A DNA stretch of 64,000 bases from Micromonospora musae. GTDB taxonomy: Bacteria > Actinomycetota > Actinomycetes > Mycobacteriales > Micromonosporaceae. The notes beneath the pieces were generated by a model. It saw only the letters and a list, made by a program, of their open reading frames with translations, ran no database searches and had not been told where the DNA came from. The translations under genes were made by a program, and so were the position numbers. The stretch spans positions 1 through 64,000 of the forward strand of contig NZ_RAZT01000018.1 of NCBI RefSeq assembly GCF_003626635.1. Direction: 5' to 3'. Of this stretch, positions 52,264-61,115 are shown one piece after another; the stretch's first letter is position 1; each line of letters opens with the position of its first letter.

Positions 52264-55200
52264 GTGAACACCACAGCGGTGCGCGGCGCCGCGCCACCAA
52301 CCCCTCGGCGGTCGCGCCGGTTCGGCCGGGCGGTCGCCGTGGCGGCGGTCGCCGGGCTCGTCGCGGGCGGCCTGGTCGGGGTCGCCGCACCGGCCTACGC
52401 GGCCGACCCGTACACCTTCACCAACACCACCAATCCGATCCTCGGCGACGGCAGCTACTACTCGGCGGACCCCGCGCCGATCGTGGTGCCGGCCGGCGCC
52501 CCGGGCAACGACAGCGGCACGGATCAGCTCTACATCTACACCGGTCACGACGAGGCGGGACCGACCACCAACGACTTCATCATGAACGAGTGGGGGGCGT
52601 TCCAGACCGCCGACGTCGAGGCCGGCGAGTGGACCCACCACCCGTCGCTGATGCGCCCGGAGCAGGTCTTCGACTGGGCCACCCCGGGGCGCGCGTACGC
52701 CGGTCAGGTGGTCCGCGGCGTCGACGGGCGCTACTACTGGTACGTCCCGATCCACGAGCGGGACAGCCCGGCCTCGGACAAGTTCGCGATCGGCGTCGCC
52801 GTCTCGGAGAGCCCGACCGGCCCGTGGACCGACCACGCGGGCGGGCCGATCATCTCCCAGCGGGTGCCCACCCCGAACACCATCCACAACATCGACCCGA
52901 CGATCCTCGTCGACGGCACCGCCCCGAACCAGCGGGTGTACCTCTGGTGGGGTTCGTTCAGCCAGCTGCGCATGATCGAGCTCCAGCAGGACATGAAGAC
53001 CCCGGTCACCACCCCGCGCTCCGTCACCGGGCTGACCGGCTTCTTCGAGGCGGCCTGGGCCTTCAAGCGCAACGACACCTACTACCTGGCGTACGCCGGG
53101 AACAACGCCGGACCGACCTCGCAGTGCACCCCGGCGAACTACCACGCCTGCATCGCCTACGCGACGGCGTCGTCGCCGCTGGGGCCGTGGACCTACCGGG
53201 GGACCGTCCTGCGGCCGGTCTCCTCGACGACGAGCCACCCGGGCATCCTGGAGTTCAACGGCTCCTGGTACATCGCGTACCACACCGCGGACGCGGCGGG
53301 CGGCGGTCACTTCCGCCGGTCTGTGGCGATCGACCCGGTGGAGTGGGACGACACGCAGAACCCGCCGCGGATCAAGCCCGTCACCACCACACCGGTGCGG
53401 GGACCCGACCTCACGCCACGGCCGAACATCGCCCAGGCGGCGAAGGTCACCGTCTCCAACGAGCCGGTGCCCACGCAGTACTGGGTGAAGGCGCTCAACG
53501 ACGAGATCGTCCGGCCGAACCCGCTGCCGCCGGACATGTGGGGGACCTGGACCGGCAACAACCCGCCCCAGCAGTGGGTGCAGTACACCTGGGACCAGCC
53601 GATGCGGATCGCCGGCTCGCAGATCGAGTTCTGGAACGACAGCCCGCAGGGCAGCGGCGTGGGCGTCGCGGCGCCCGCGAGCTGGCGGATCCAGTACTGG
53701 GACCTCGACGCGGGCCAGTGGGCCGACGTGCCGAACCCGAGCGGCTTCCCGACCGCCACCCGGGGCTTCCAGGACACCACCTTCGACCCGGTCACCACCA
53801 CCCAGGTCCGCGCGGTCTTCGACGCCTCCACCAACGGCAGCACCTACTCCGCAGTGGCGGTGGAGGAGTGGAAGATCCTCGCCGCCCAGCCGGAGTCCGC
53901 CGTCACCGCGCCGGCGATCAAGGTGGAGGTGGGGGAGACCGAGCTACCCGACGGCATCCCGGTGACCTTCGGCGCCGAGACGCTGCGGGTACCGGTCCGC
54001 TGGGATCCGGTGCAGCCGGAGGACGTCGCCACGCCCCGCACGTTCACCGTCCAGGGCACCGTCCTCGGTTACGCCGCCGGGCGGGTCTCCGCGCAGGTCA
54101 CCGTCATCTCACCGGACGACACCGACGGTGACGAGACCGCGCCGACGGTGACGCTCGCCCCGAGCGGGAGCGCCGGCAGCGCCGGCTGGTTCCGCTCTCC
54201 GGTCCGGGTACGGGTCGCCGGCGTCGACGACCGCGGTGGCCGGCTGAGCATCGAGACCCGGGTGGACGACGGCCAGCCGGTCGTCGCACGCGACGTGCGC
54301 TCCGTCGACGTGGACGTCACCGGCGACGGCCGGCACACGGTCACGGCGACCGCCACGGACCGCGCGGGCAACACCTCGCCCGCCGTGGACGTCGCCGTAC
54401 GCATCGACGCCACGGCGCCGGTCAGCGCGGCCACCGTGCACAGCGACTCCCGGACGGTCACCATGACCGCGAGCGACGCGACCTCCGGGGTCGCCCGGAT
54501 CGAGTACGCCATCGGCACCGGCGCGTGGACCGGCTACACCGCGCCGGTGGCGGCGCCGGACGCCAACCGGCACACCGTGTCGTTCCGTGCGCTCGACGCG
54601 GCCGGGAACCTGGAGACCGCCAAGACGGTCAGCATTCCGGCGGACCTCTCCGGCCCGCTCACCGGCAACATCGCGCCCATCGCGACGCCGACCGCCTCCT
54701 ACACGGCGGGTTGGAACAGCGTCACCGCCCTCAACGACGGCGCCGATCCGGCGAACCCGAGCCAGGCGCAGATCTGGGGCACCTGGTCCGGCAACCGGCC
54801 GGCGACGCAGTGGGTCCAGTACGACTGGTCCCGACCGGTGCGGCTCACCGGCACCGAGCTGAAGTTCTGGCGGGACGTCGGCCAGGGCACCGGCGACGGC
54901 GTCGCCGAACCCGACGGATGGGTGCTGCAGTACTGGGACGAGGCCGACTCGGCCTGGCACGACGTCCCGAACCCGTCCCCGTACGGCACGAGCACCACCG
55001 CCTTCAACACCGTCACCTTCGACCCGGTCGTCACGCCGAGGGTGCGCGCCACGATCCGGGCCGACGGCAACGGCACCACCTACTCGGCGGTGGCGGTCAC
55101 CGATTGGCGGGTCTTCGCCGACGATCCGGGTGTTCCGCCCGCGTTGCCGGTGACCGTGACGGCGCAGGCGCGGTGCGTCGCCGGCAAGGCGTACGTCGCG

Positions 55201-55434
55201 GTGCAGGCCCGCAACGACCACGACGCGCCCGTGGACCTCGCCCTGGAGACCGCGTATGGCGAGCGCACCTTCGCGGACGTGGCCGCGGGCGCGAACGCGT
55301 ACCAGTCGTTCGCGGTGCGGGCGGCCACCGTGGCGGCGGGTTCGGCGACGGTCCGCGTCAGCGGGTCGATCGACGGCACCGACGTGACAACCGTACGCAC
55401 CGCCGAGTACCCCGGCGTGGACTGCGCCGGCTGA
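52264..55434 (+). CDS. Secreted GH43 family protein with discoidin-like and Ig-like modules
   Basis: 1056 aa, signal peptide (AAVAGLVAGGLVGVAAPAYA). Residues ~43-375 form a five-bladed beta-propeller of GH43 type with the acid triad visible: the base Asp in SYYSADPAPIV, the Asp in IHNIDPTILVDG and the acid Glu in TGFFEAAWAFKRND. A ~160-residue discoidin-like module (~380-540) recurs near the C-terminus (~800-960) after Ig-like repeats (~610-790). The last ~95 residues share a Cys-containing domain with the GH121-like protein. GH43 enzymes act on arabinofuranosyl or xylosyl linkages; the B. longum neighbour is a GH43 alpha-L-arabinofuranosidase. GTG start at 52264. Confidence 0.85.
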   Translation: MNTTAVRGAAPPTPRRSRRFGRAVAVAAVAGLVAGGLVGVAAPAYAADPYTFTNTTNPILGDGSYYSADPAPIVVPAGAPGNDSGTDQLYIYTGHDEAGPTTNDFIMNEWGAFQTADVEAGEWTHHPSLMRPEQVFDWATPGRAYAGQVVRGVDGRYYWYVPIHERDSPASDKFAIGVAVSESPTGPWTDHAGGPIISQRVPTPNTIHNIDPTILVDGTAPNQRVYLWWGSFSQLRMIELQQDMKTPVTTPRSVTGLTGFFEAAWAFKRNDTYYLAYAGNNAGPTSQCTPANYHACIAYATASSPLGPWTYRGTVLRPVSSTTSHPGILEFNGSWYIAYHTADAAGGGHFRRSVAIDPVEWDDTQNPPRIKPVTTTPVRGPDLTPRPNIAQAAKVTVSNEPVPTQYWVKALNDEIVRPNPLPPDMWGTWTGNNPPQQWVQYTWDQPMRIAGSQIEFWNDSPQGSGVGVAAPASWRIQYWDLDAGQWADVPNPSGFPTATRGFQDTTFDPVTTTQVRAVFDASTNGSTYSAVAVEEWKILAAQPESAVTAPAIKVEVGETELPDGIPVTFGAETLRVPVRWDPVQPEDVATPRTFTVQGTVLGYAAGRVSAQVTVISPDDTDGDETAPTVTLAPSGSAGSAGWFRSPVRVRVAGVDDRGGRLSIETRVDDGQPVVARDVRSVDVDVTGDGRHTVTATATDRAGNTSPAVDVAVRIDATAPVSAATVHSDSRTVTMTASDATSGVARIEYAIGTGAWTGYTAPVAAPDANRHTVSFRALDAAGNLETAKTVSIPADLSGPLTGNIAPIATPTASYTAGWNSVTALNDGADPANPSQAQIWGTWSGNRPATQWVQYDWSRPVRLTGTELKFWRDVGQGTGDGVAEPDGWVLQYWDEADSAWHDVPNPSPYGTSTTAFNTVTFDPVVTPRVRATIRADGNGTTYSAVAVTDWRVFADDPGVPPALPVTVTAQARCVAGKAYVAVQARNDHDAPVDLALETAYGERTFADVAAGANAYQSFAVRAATVAAGSATVRVSGSIDGTDVTTVRTAEYPGVDCAG

Positions 55435-55472
55435 CCTCTCAAGCCCAGTAACGACAACGTATGGAGTGTCGA

Positions 55473-56105
55473 ATGACCAGATGGAATCGGAAACGGTTGG
55501 TCGCGGCCGGTGCCGCGGGGGCGGTGCTGGCGGGGAGCGTGGCGCTGCAGACGCCGGTCCTCGCCGAGCCCGGCGACAGCGCCGACGTGCAGGTGACGGT
55601 CGACATCGAGGAGATCGAGGAGCCGGGCGTGCTCGCGCTCTCGGTCGCCGGTGACTCGGTGGCGCTCGCGGAGGACGGTTCGACCCTGACGGTGCGTCAG
55701 TTCGTCGGTGAGCTGCCGACGGTGACGGTCACGGACACCCGTACCCCCGACGAGGTGCCCGAGAACGCGGCGTGGGCGGTGCTCGGTAGCGCCACCGACT
55801 TCGTCGGCGGCGCCGGTCAGGCGCCGATCAGCGCCGGACATCTGGGCTGGAAGCCGCAGCTGATCGACGGCGGCGACACCGGCCTGGTCACCGAGGGCGA
55901 GGAGGTCGTGACCGTCCTCGACGAGCCGACCCAGCCCGGGAACAACGTGGGCCTCGTCGACCAGGAGCTGCTGGTGTCGACGTTCGACTCCGGCGCCGTG
56001 GCCGGTGACGCGTACACGGTGAACGCCGATCTGTTCCTGCGTACTCCGGCGGATGTCGCGGCCGGGTCGTACACCTCGACGTTGACCTTGTCCCTCTTCG
56101 AGTAG
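55473..56105 (+). CDS. Secreted WxL-domain-like protein
   Basis: 210 aa from the ATG at 55473. After a signal peptide (residues ~1-31, ending VLAEPGD) the protein has beta-rich repeats with the WxL pattern: PTVTVTDTRTPDE, ENAAWAVLGSATDF, ISAGHLGWKPQLIDGG, and a C-terminal GSYTSTLTLSLFE. WxL domains bind peptidoglycan non-covalently in Firmicutes; members are rarer in actinobacteria. The Trp-x-Leu motif itself is degenerate here (GWKPQL). It directly precedes a DUF916-like partner, which supports the call. The protein probably sits on the cell surface. Confidence 0.68.
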   Translation: MTRWNRKRLVAAGAAGAVLAGSVALQTPVLAEPGDSADVQVTVDIEEIEEPGVLALSVAGDSVALAEDGSTLTVRQFVGELPTVTVTDTRTPDEVPENAAWAVLGSATDFVGGAGQAPISAGHLGWKPQLIDGGDTGLVTEGEEVVTVLDEPTQPGNNVGLVDQELLVSTFDSGAVAGDAYTVNADLFLRTPADVAAGSYTSTLTLSLFE

Positions 56106-56111
56106 AAGCAT

Positions 56112-56141
56112 GGTGGGGGCCGTGCGGCAGCGGCCCCCACC
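56112..56141 (+). terminator. Attenuator-like hairpin between WxL-like and DUF916-like genes
   Basis: GGTGGGGGCC and GGCCCCCACC pair perfectly around a 10-nt loop in the 64-bp gap. Such a hairpin would let the abundant surface protein be made in excess of its membrane partner. Confidence 0.5.
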
Positions 56142-56169
56142 GCCACCCCCGCTGCCCGGAGGACTCGTC

Positions 56170-57219
56170 ATGACCCGAACCACGCCAGGGATGCTGCCGC
56201 GGTTGCTCGCCGTGCTGGCCGCGCTGCTGGTCACCGTGCCGATCGCGCCCTCCGCCGCGCTGGCGCAGCCGGCGAACCCCACCCTGACCTGGGCGGTGCA
56301 GCCGGCCAACGCGAGCGGGCCGGACGGCCGCCGCTGGGTCGAGGTCGCCCTCGACCCCGGGCAGGTGGTGACCGAGCACCTGGCGGTGCGCAACTTCAGT
56401 GACGGTGCGGTGGTCTTCGCGTTGAAGGCGGCCGACGGATACCTCACCGACAAGGGTCGGTTCAACATGCTGCCGTCCAACCAGGAGTCGGTGGACGGCG
56501 GCACCTGGATCGACGTGCAGGAGAAGGTCACCGTCGGGCCGAAGCAGACGAAGGTGGTGCCCTTCACCATCACCGTGCCGCGCGACGCCAGCCCGGGGGA
56601 CCACCCGGCCGGCATTGCGGCCACGGTCACCAGCAGCGGAGGCACTGTCGCCGTCGAGAGCCGGGTCGGCTTCCGGGTCATGATGCGCGCCACCGGCACG
56701 GTCGTGGCGGCCCTGGCGATCGGCGACCTCACCACCCGGTACGAACGTTCGTGGAACCCGTTCTCGGCCGGCACCGTCCACGTCACGTACACCGCGACGA
56801 ACGGCGGCAACGTCGCGGTGACCGGCGGCGGCCGGGTCACCGCCGCCGAACTGTTCGGCCTCGCCGAACCGAACGCGCGCACCGACGTCGCGGAGCTGCT
56901 GCCCGGCGGCAGCAGGAGCACCGAGGCCCGGGTCGGCGGGGTGTGGGGGCTGGGACCGGTCCGGACGACCGTGGAGGTGACCCCCGCCCTGCTCGCCGGC
57001 GATCCGACCGGCGCCGAGGTCCGCCGTGGCTCGGCGACCGCGACGGTCTGGGTCCTGCCCTGGCCGCAGCTGGCCCTCGTGGCGGTCCTGGTCGGGCTCG
57101 TCCTCGCCTACCGCGTCATCGTCCGGCGACGCCGGCGGCGGCTGGCGCAGCTCCTCGCCCGGGCCCGGGACGAGGGCCGGGCCGAGGCCCGGGGGTCCGT
57201 GCTGACCGGCGGCTCATGA
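56170..57219 (+). CDS. DUF916-like membrane-anchored extracellular protein, WxL partner
   Basis: 349 aa from the ATG at 56170 (CCGGAGGA upstream). A signal peptide (LLAVLAALLVTVPIAPSAAL) leads into two immunoglobulin-like beta domains: ~38-160 (VTEHLAVRNFSDGAVVFALK, VPFTITVPRDASPGDHPAGI) and ~165-280 (VHVTYTATNGGNVAVTGGGR). A single membrane helix (LALVAVLVGLVLAYRVIV) and an Arg-rich cytoplasmic tail (RRRRRRLAQ) end it. This is the DUF916/DUF3324 layout of WxL loci, whose proteins are proposed to help WxL proteins display at the wall. Function here is inferred. Confidence 0.7.
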   Translation: MTRTTPGMLPRLLAVLAALLVTVPIAPSAALAQPANPTLTWAVQPANASGPDGRRWVEVALDPGQVVTEHLAVRNFSDGAVVFALKAADGYLTDKGRFNMLPSNQESVDGGTWIDVQEKVTVGPKQTKVVPFTITVPRDASPGDHPAGIAATVTSSGGTVAVESRVGFRVMMRATGTVVAALAIGDLTTRYERSWNPFSAGTVHVTYTATNGGNVAVTGGGRVTAAELFGLAEPNARTDVAELLPGGSRSTEARVGGVWGLGPVRTTVEVTPALLAGDPTGAEVRRGSATATVWVLPWPQLALVAVLVGLVLAYRVIVRRRRRRLAQLLARARDEGRAEARGSVLTGGS

Positions 57220-57381
57220 CGACGACCCGCTCGCTTCGGTCCGGTTGTCCGGCGAGGAGGTTGTGGACAGCGGTCGGCGTCTCGCACCTGCCCGCGGAGA
57301 CACCGCCCCCTGCCAAGCCTGGCGATGGTGTTGAATCAACGGCCAGGCGGCCAGGCGGCCGGGCGAAGGGTCTGAGGCGAG

Positions 57382-57885
57382 ATGGACACCACCGTGACGG
57401 AGAGCGTGCGGGCGTATATCGACACGACCGGGCAGCGATTGCGGGCGGACGGGTGCGAGGTGAAGACCGAGGACTGGGCCGGCCTGCCGGTGCTCGTCGG
57501 TTACCGTGCCGACTTCAAACTGCGATGGATGGCCACCAAGCTGCACCTGTTCACCATCGTCGCGCCGGCCACCTCGATCACGGAGAGCGCCATGCAGGCG
57601 TTCACCACCTCGGCCTTCGACTACGTGCTGGCACGCAAGGGGCAGCTGCGCGGCCTGCAGAGCGGAGTCGCGGTGTTCCCCGCGTTGGTGGGCACCCAGA
57701 TCGAGCCACGGGCACTGGCCTGGGCCCAGCAGAAGCAGCAGGTCCGTTTCGCGGCGCTGGCGCGTCCGGTGGTGGTGGACGCGAGCACGGGCGCCGCCGG
57801 CGCGTTCCGCAGCACCACAACCCTCGGATTCGTCTACTCGGCTCACCTGCGCCGAAAGCTGGATTGCTACTTCCCGGCCGCATGA
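57382..57885 (+). CDS. Conserved hypothetical protein, 167 aa
   Basis: I do not recognise this family. The protein is soluble with a central beta-rich region (FKLRWMATKLHLFTIVAPAT, GLQSGVAVFPALVGTQIE) and conserved-looking aromatic residues. The helix MQAFTTSAFDYVLARKGQLR and the C-terminal tail HLRRKLDCYFPAA are its other features. GC bias and a lone position 160 bp after the WxL pair suggest a separate gene. The preceding GTTGAATC sequence shows no clear ribosome site. Confidence 0.6.
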   Translation: MDTTVTESVRAYIDTTGQRLRADGCEVKTEDWAGLPVLVGYRADFKLRWMATKLHLFTIVAPATSITESAMQAFTTSAFDYVLARKGQLRGLQSGVAVFPALVGTQIEPRALAWAQQKQQVRFAALARPVVVDASTGAAGAFRSTTTLGFVYSAHLRRKLDCYFPAA

Positions 57886-58048
57886 CGGCTTCCGTGGTCA
57901 CCCCGTGAACCGATCTTGACCATCGATCTTCGTCGCTGATAGCGTCGGCGAGGAAGGAAGCCGTCGATGGGACGGACCTCTGCCGGGCCCACGCCGCCCG
58001 CCCGTCGCCTGGACGACTCACGCCGCTCGAATTCGCCGAGGAGTCTCC

Positions 58049-59788
58049 GTGTGTGAGGCCTGCGCCACCCCACCCCCCACCCCCACCCTCACCCGTGCCC
58101 AACTCCTGAGACTGCTCGGCGTCGGTGTCGGCGCCGCCGTGCTCCCGGCATTGCCCGGCGGCGCGGCCCAGGCGGCCACGACGCACGGCACGGGACGCGG
58201 GCCGGTGCTGGTGGAGAACGTCCGGGGCTACACCCTCACCCGCAAGGGGCGGCTGCGGGAGTTCTCCAGCATCCTGATCTCCGCGAACGGGAAGGTCGCC
58301 GGGCTCGACGCCCACGCCGGTCGGGGCGTACGCCGCGTCAACGGCAGGGGCCGCGTGCTGCTGCCCGGGATGCACGACGCGCACGGCCACCTCTGGAGCT
58401 ACGGTGCCCTCGCCTCCGAGCTGGACCTCAGCGGCACCCGGACCCTCGCGGAGGCGCAGCAGGCCCTCGCCGCGTACGCGGCCGCCAACCCGGACCTGAC
58501 CTGGGTCACGGGACGGGGCTGGAACCAGGTGATCTGGGGGCTGGGGCGGTTCCCGACCGCCGCCGACCTCGACGTGGTCGTCAGCGACCGGCCGGTGTGG
58601 CTGACCCGGGTCGACGGCCACGCGGGCGTCGCGAACAGCGTGGCGCTGGCTCTCGCCGGCGTCACCCGGGACACCCCCGATCCCGCGGGCGGCCAGATCA
58701 TCCGCGACGCGGACGGCAACCCGACCGGAACGCTCGTCGACAACGCGATGGGGCTCGTCTCCTCGAAGCTTCCCGCTCCGACCATCGAGGACGTTCGACA
58801 GCGGGCCCTCATCGCGCAGCAGAAGCTCAACGCCGTCGGCATCACCTCCGTCTCCGACGCCGGCACGGACGCCGCCGGCTACCTCGTGCTGCGGGAACTG
58901 GCCCAGGCCGGCACCCTCACCATGCGGGTGAACGCGTTCCTGACCTGGGACGCGTTCAGCGAGGTCGGCGCCGACGTCCGTACCGACTCGTTCGCGGCCG
59001 ACATGCTCCGCGTCCGCACCGTGAAGCTCTACGTCGACGGGGCGTTGGGCAGTCGGGGCGCCGCCCTGCTCCAGCCCTACAGCGACGACCCCGCCAACAC
59101 CGGCCTGCTGCGCATCGAGCCGGAGGAGCTGGACCGGCGGGTGCTGGCGATCCTCCGCCAGGGCTACCAGGCCGCGGTTCACGCCATCGGCGACCGGGGC
59201 AACCGGCTCGTCCTCGACGCGTACGACAAGGCGTTCCGCAAGGTCGGCGACCGGGGCCTGCGGCACCGGATCGAACACGCCCAGGTCGTCGCGCTCGACG
59301 ACATCCGGCGGTTCAAGAAGCTGGACCTCATCGCGTCGATGCAGCCGGTGCACGCGACCGACGACATGAACATGGCCGAGGACCGGGTGGGCCCGGAGCG
59401 CATCAAGGGCGCGTACGCGTGGCGCAAGCTGCTCGACCAGGGCACCGTCATCGCCTCCGGCTCGGACTTCCCGGTCTCCTCCGCGCTGCCCTTCGAGGGT
59501 ATGCACGCCGCCGTGACCCGCACCGACCGGGAGGGCCGACCGGCCGGCGGATGGTACTCCGAGGAGGCCATGACGCCGGTCGAGGCGCTGCGGTCGTTCA
59601 CCCTCGACGCCGCGTACGCGGCCCACCAGGAGCGGGTGATCGGCAGCCTCGAGCCGGGCAAGTGGGCCGATTTCGTGCTCACCGACCTGGACCCGTTCTG
59701 CCTGCCGGCCAATCGGGCGATGTGGCAGACCGGCATCCTGCGGACCTGGGTCGGTGGCCGGCAGGTCGGCGAGTACGGCGACCTCTGA
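58049..59788 (+). CDS. YtcJ-type metal-dependent amidohydrolase
   Basis: 579 aa. The N-terminus (residues ~20-43) is a hydrophobic export signal, so the enzyme may be secreted or periplasm-facing. The catalytic domain is a TIM barrel of amidohydrolase family 3: PGMHDAHGHLWSYGAL (metal His pair), TVKLYVDGALGSRG (Lys region), AVHAIGDRGN and HRIEHAQV (His ligands) and SGSDFPVSS (catalytic Asp). YtcJ proteins hydrolyse formamide or N-acyl amide bonds of unknown physiological substrates. The start is the GTG at 58049 after an AGGAG-like site (CCGAGGAGTC). Confidence 0.87.
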   Translation: MCEACATPPPTPTLTRAQLLRLLGVGVGAAVLPALPGGAAQAATTHGTGRGPVLVENVRGYTLTRKGRLREFSSILISANGKVAGLDAHAGRGVRRVNGRGRVLLPGMHDAHGHLWSYGALASELDLSGTRTLAEAQQALAAYAAANPDLTWVTGRGWNQVIWGLGRFPTAADLDVVVSDRPVWLTRVDGHAGVANSVALALAGVTRDTPDPAGGQIIRDADGNPTGTLVDNAMGLVSSKLPAPTIEDVRQRALIAQQKLNAVGITSVSDAGTDAAGYLVLRELAQAGTLTMRVNAFLTWDAFSEVGADVRTDSFAADMLRVRTVKLYVDGALGSRGAALLQPYSDDPANTGLLRIEPEELDRRVLAILRQGYQAAVHAIGDRGNRLVLDAYDKAFRKVGDRGLRHRIEHAQVVALDDIRRFKKLDLIASMQPVHATDDMNMAEDRVGPERIKGAYAWRKLLDQGTVIASGSDFPVSSALPFEGMHAAVTRTDREGRPAGGWYSEEAMTPVEALRSFTLDAAYAAHQERVIGSLEPGKWADFVLTDLDPFCLPANRAMWQTGILRTWVGGRQVGEYGDL

Positions 59789-59809
59789 TCCGGCCCCGGC
59801 GAACTCCCC

Positions 59810-60943
59810 TCAGGTGACCTTCACGGTGAAGGCACCGAGCTGGTTCCCGCGCTGCGCGTTGTGCGGCAGGTAGAGCTTCCAGGTGACGGTGAGCTCCCGC
59901 CCCGGGAACATCGAGGCGGGCACCTCCGTCGTCATCTCGAAGACGGAGGTGCCGCCGGCCGGGATCTGCGGGAGCGGACGACAGTTCAGCCGGTACAGCT
60001 GTAACGTGTTGACCGGCTCGTTCGTTGCGTCGCCGAGGGAGAAGCGCTCCATGGAATAGCCCGGGCAGGGGTCCAGCGCGAGCGGGCGGCCGGTCGGGTT
60101 GCCGAGCGTCACGCGGAAGGTGAGCCGTGACCCGGCCGCGGCGGCTGTAGGCCCGGCGACCGCGACGGTGAGCTGCTCGAGCGGCGAGGACGGGGGTGTC
60201 GATACCGCGACCGGCTCGGTGAACCCGCTCGCCGACAGCGCCGCACGGGCGTTCGGGTTGACTCCTTCGCCCTGCTGGCAGCCGGGCCGGCCGTCCGCGC
60301 TGATCGGTGCGAGCAGCGTCCCGCCGTCGTTCGGCAGCTCGATCGCCAGCTCCAGCGGGCCGTCGGTCGGCTGGCAGAACGGCCCGGACCAGTCCAGGCG
60401 CAGGCTGGCGTGGCCACCGGCGGGCACGGCGACCACCCGGGTGCGGCCCTCTTCGTTGATGCCGTGCGTGTACAGCATGGGAACCCTGCTGCCACCGGCG
60501 AGCAGGGTGGTGGGCACCTCGCCCTGCAGCGTGCACTCCACCTTCGACGCGTTCCGGACGTCCACCTCACCGATGAGGTTGCCGATCCTGGCGTCCCTGC
60601 CGTGCGGGGTCTCACCGCCGTTGCCGGGGCGCACCCAGTCGGTGAGCCGGCCGGACAGCTGCTCCGCCCGGCACGGCCTGCTCCCGGCTGCCGGAGACCG
60701 TGGCGCGGCCGGTCGCCCGTTGAGGTCCTCGGCGGTGATCTTCAGGTCGGCCCAGGGGACAGTGCCGTCGGCGAGCAGCGAGGCGGGCGCCTCTGCCGGA
60801 TCGGAGCAGCCCGCCGCGAGGGCGAGCACGATCAGCAGCAGCGACAGCCGACGGACGCCACCGCACGCACCCGACGGGGCAGGACCGCGCCTGAGCAGCG
60901 GCGCCGAACGGCCGGCTTCCGGATGCCAAGATCTCATCGACAT
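59810..60943 (-). CDS. Predicted lipoprotein with DUF4232-like C-terminal region
   Basis: 377 aa. The lipobox LALAAGCSDPAE lies at residues ~40-50, so the signal is preceded by an unusually long, Arg/Pro-rich N-region; the start may lie further in, but no good alternative start codon is in frame before the hydrophobic core. The mature protein has paired Cys (FCQPTD, GCQQGEG, PCPGYS, NCRPLP) and beta strands (LTFRVTLGNPTGRPLALD) like DUF4232 actinobacterial lipoproteins. It is convergent with the amidohydrolase. Function unknown. Confidence 0.68.
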   Translation of the reverse strand: MSMRSWHPEAGRSAPLLRRGPAPSGACGGVRRLSLLLIVLALAAGCSDPAEAPASLLADGTVPWADLKITAEDLNGRPAAPRSPAAGSRPCRAEQLSGRLTDWVRPGNGGETPHGRDARIGNLIGEVDVRNASKVECTLQGEVPTTLLAGGSRVPMLYTHGINEEGRTRVVAVPAGGHASLRLDWSGPFCQPTDGPLELAIELPNDGGTLLAPISADGRPGCQQGEGVNPNARAALSASGFTEPVAVSTPPSSPLEQLTVAVAGPTAAAAGSRLTFRVTLGNPTGRPLALDPCPGYSMERFSLGDATNEPVNTLQLYRLNCRPLPQIPAGGTSVFEMTTEVPASMFPGRELTVTWKLYLPHNAQRGNQLGAFTVKVT

Positions 60944-61115
60944 ACAATTGCAGCAACACGCGGTCCCTGTTGCCCCTTGGAACCGGACACCCTGGTTCCG
61001 GCGGCGATTTGATCCATCTGCCCGGGGCAGCTCGTCGGTTCGCTCAGGGCATCGGTCGGCTCTGGCGTCCGGCCCGCGCGCTTCTCGTGGGGTCGCCCGC
61101 AGTAGCGTCTACGCC

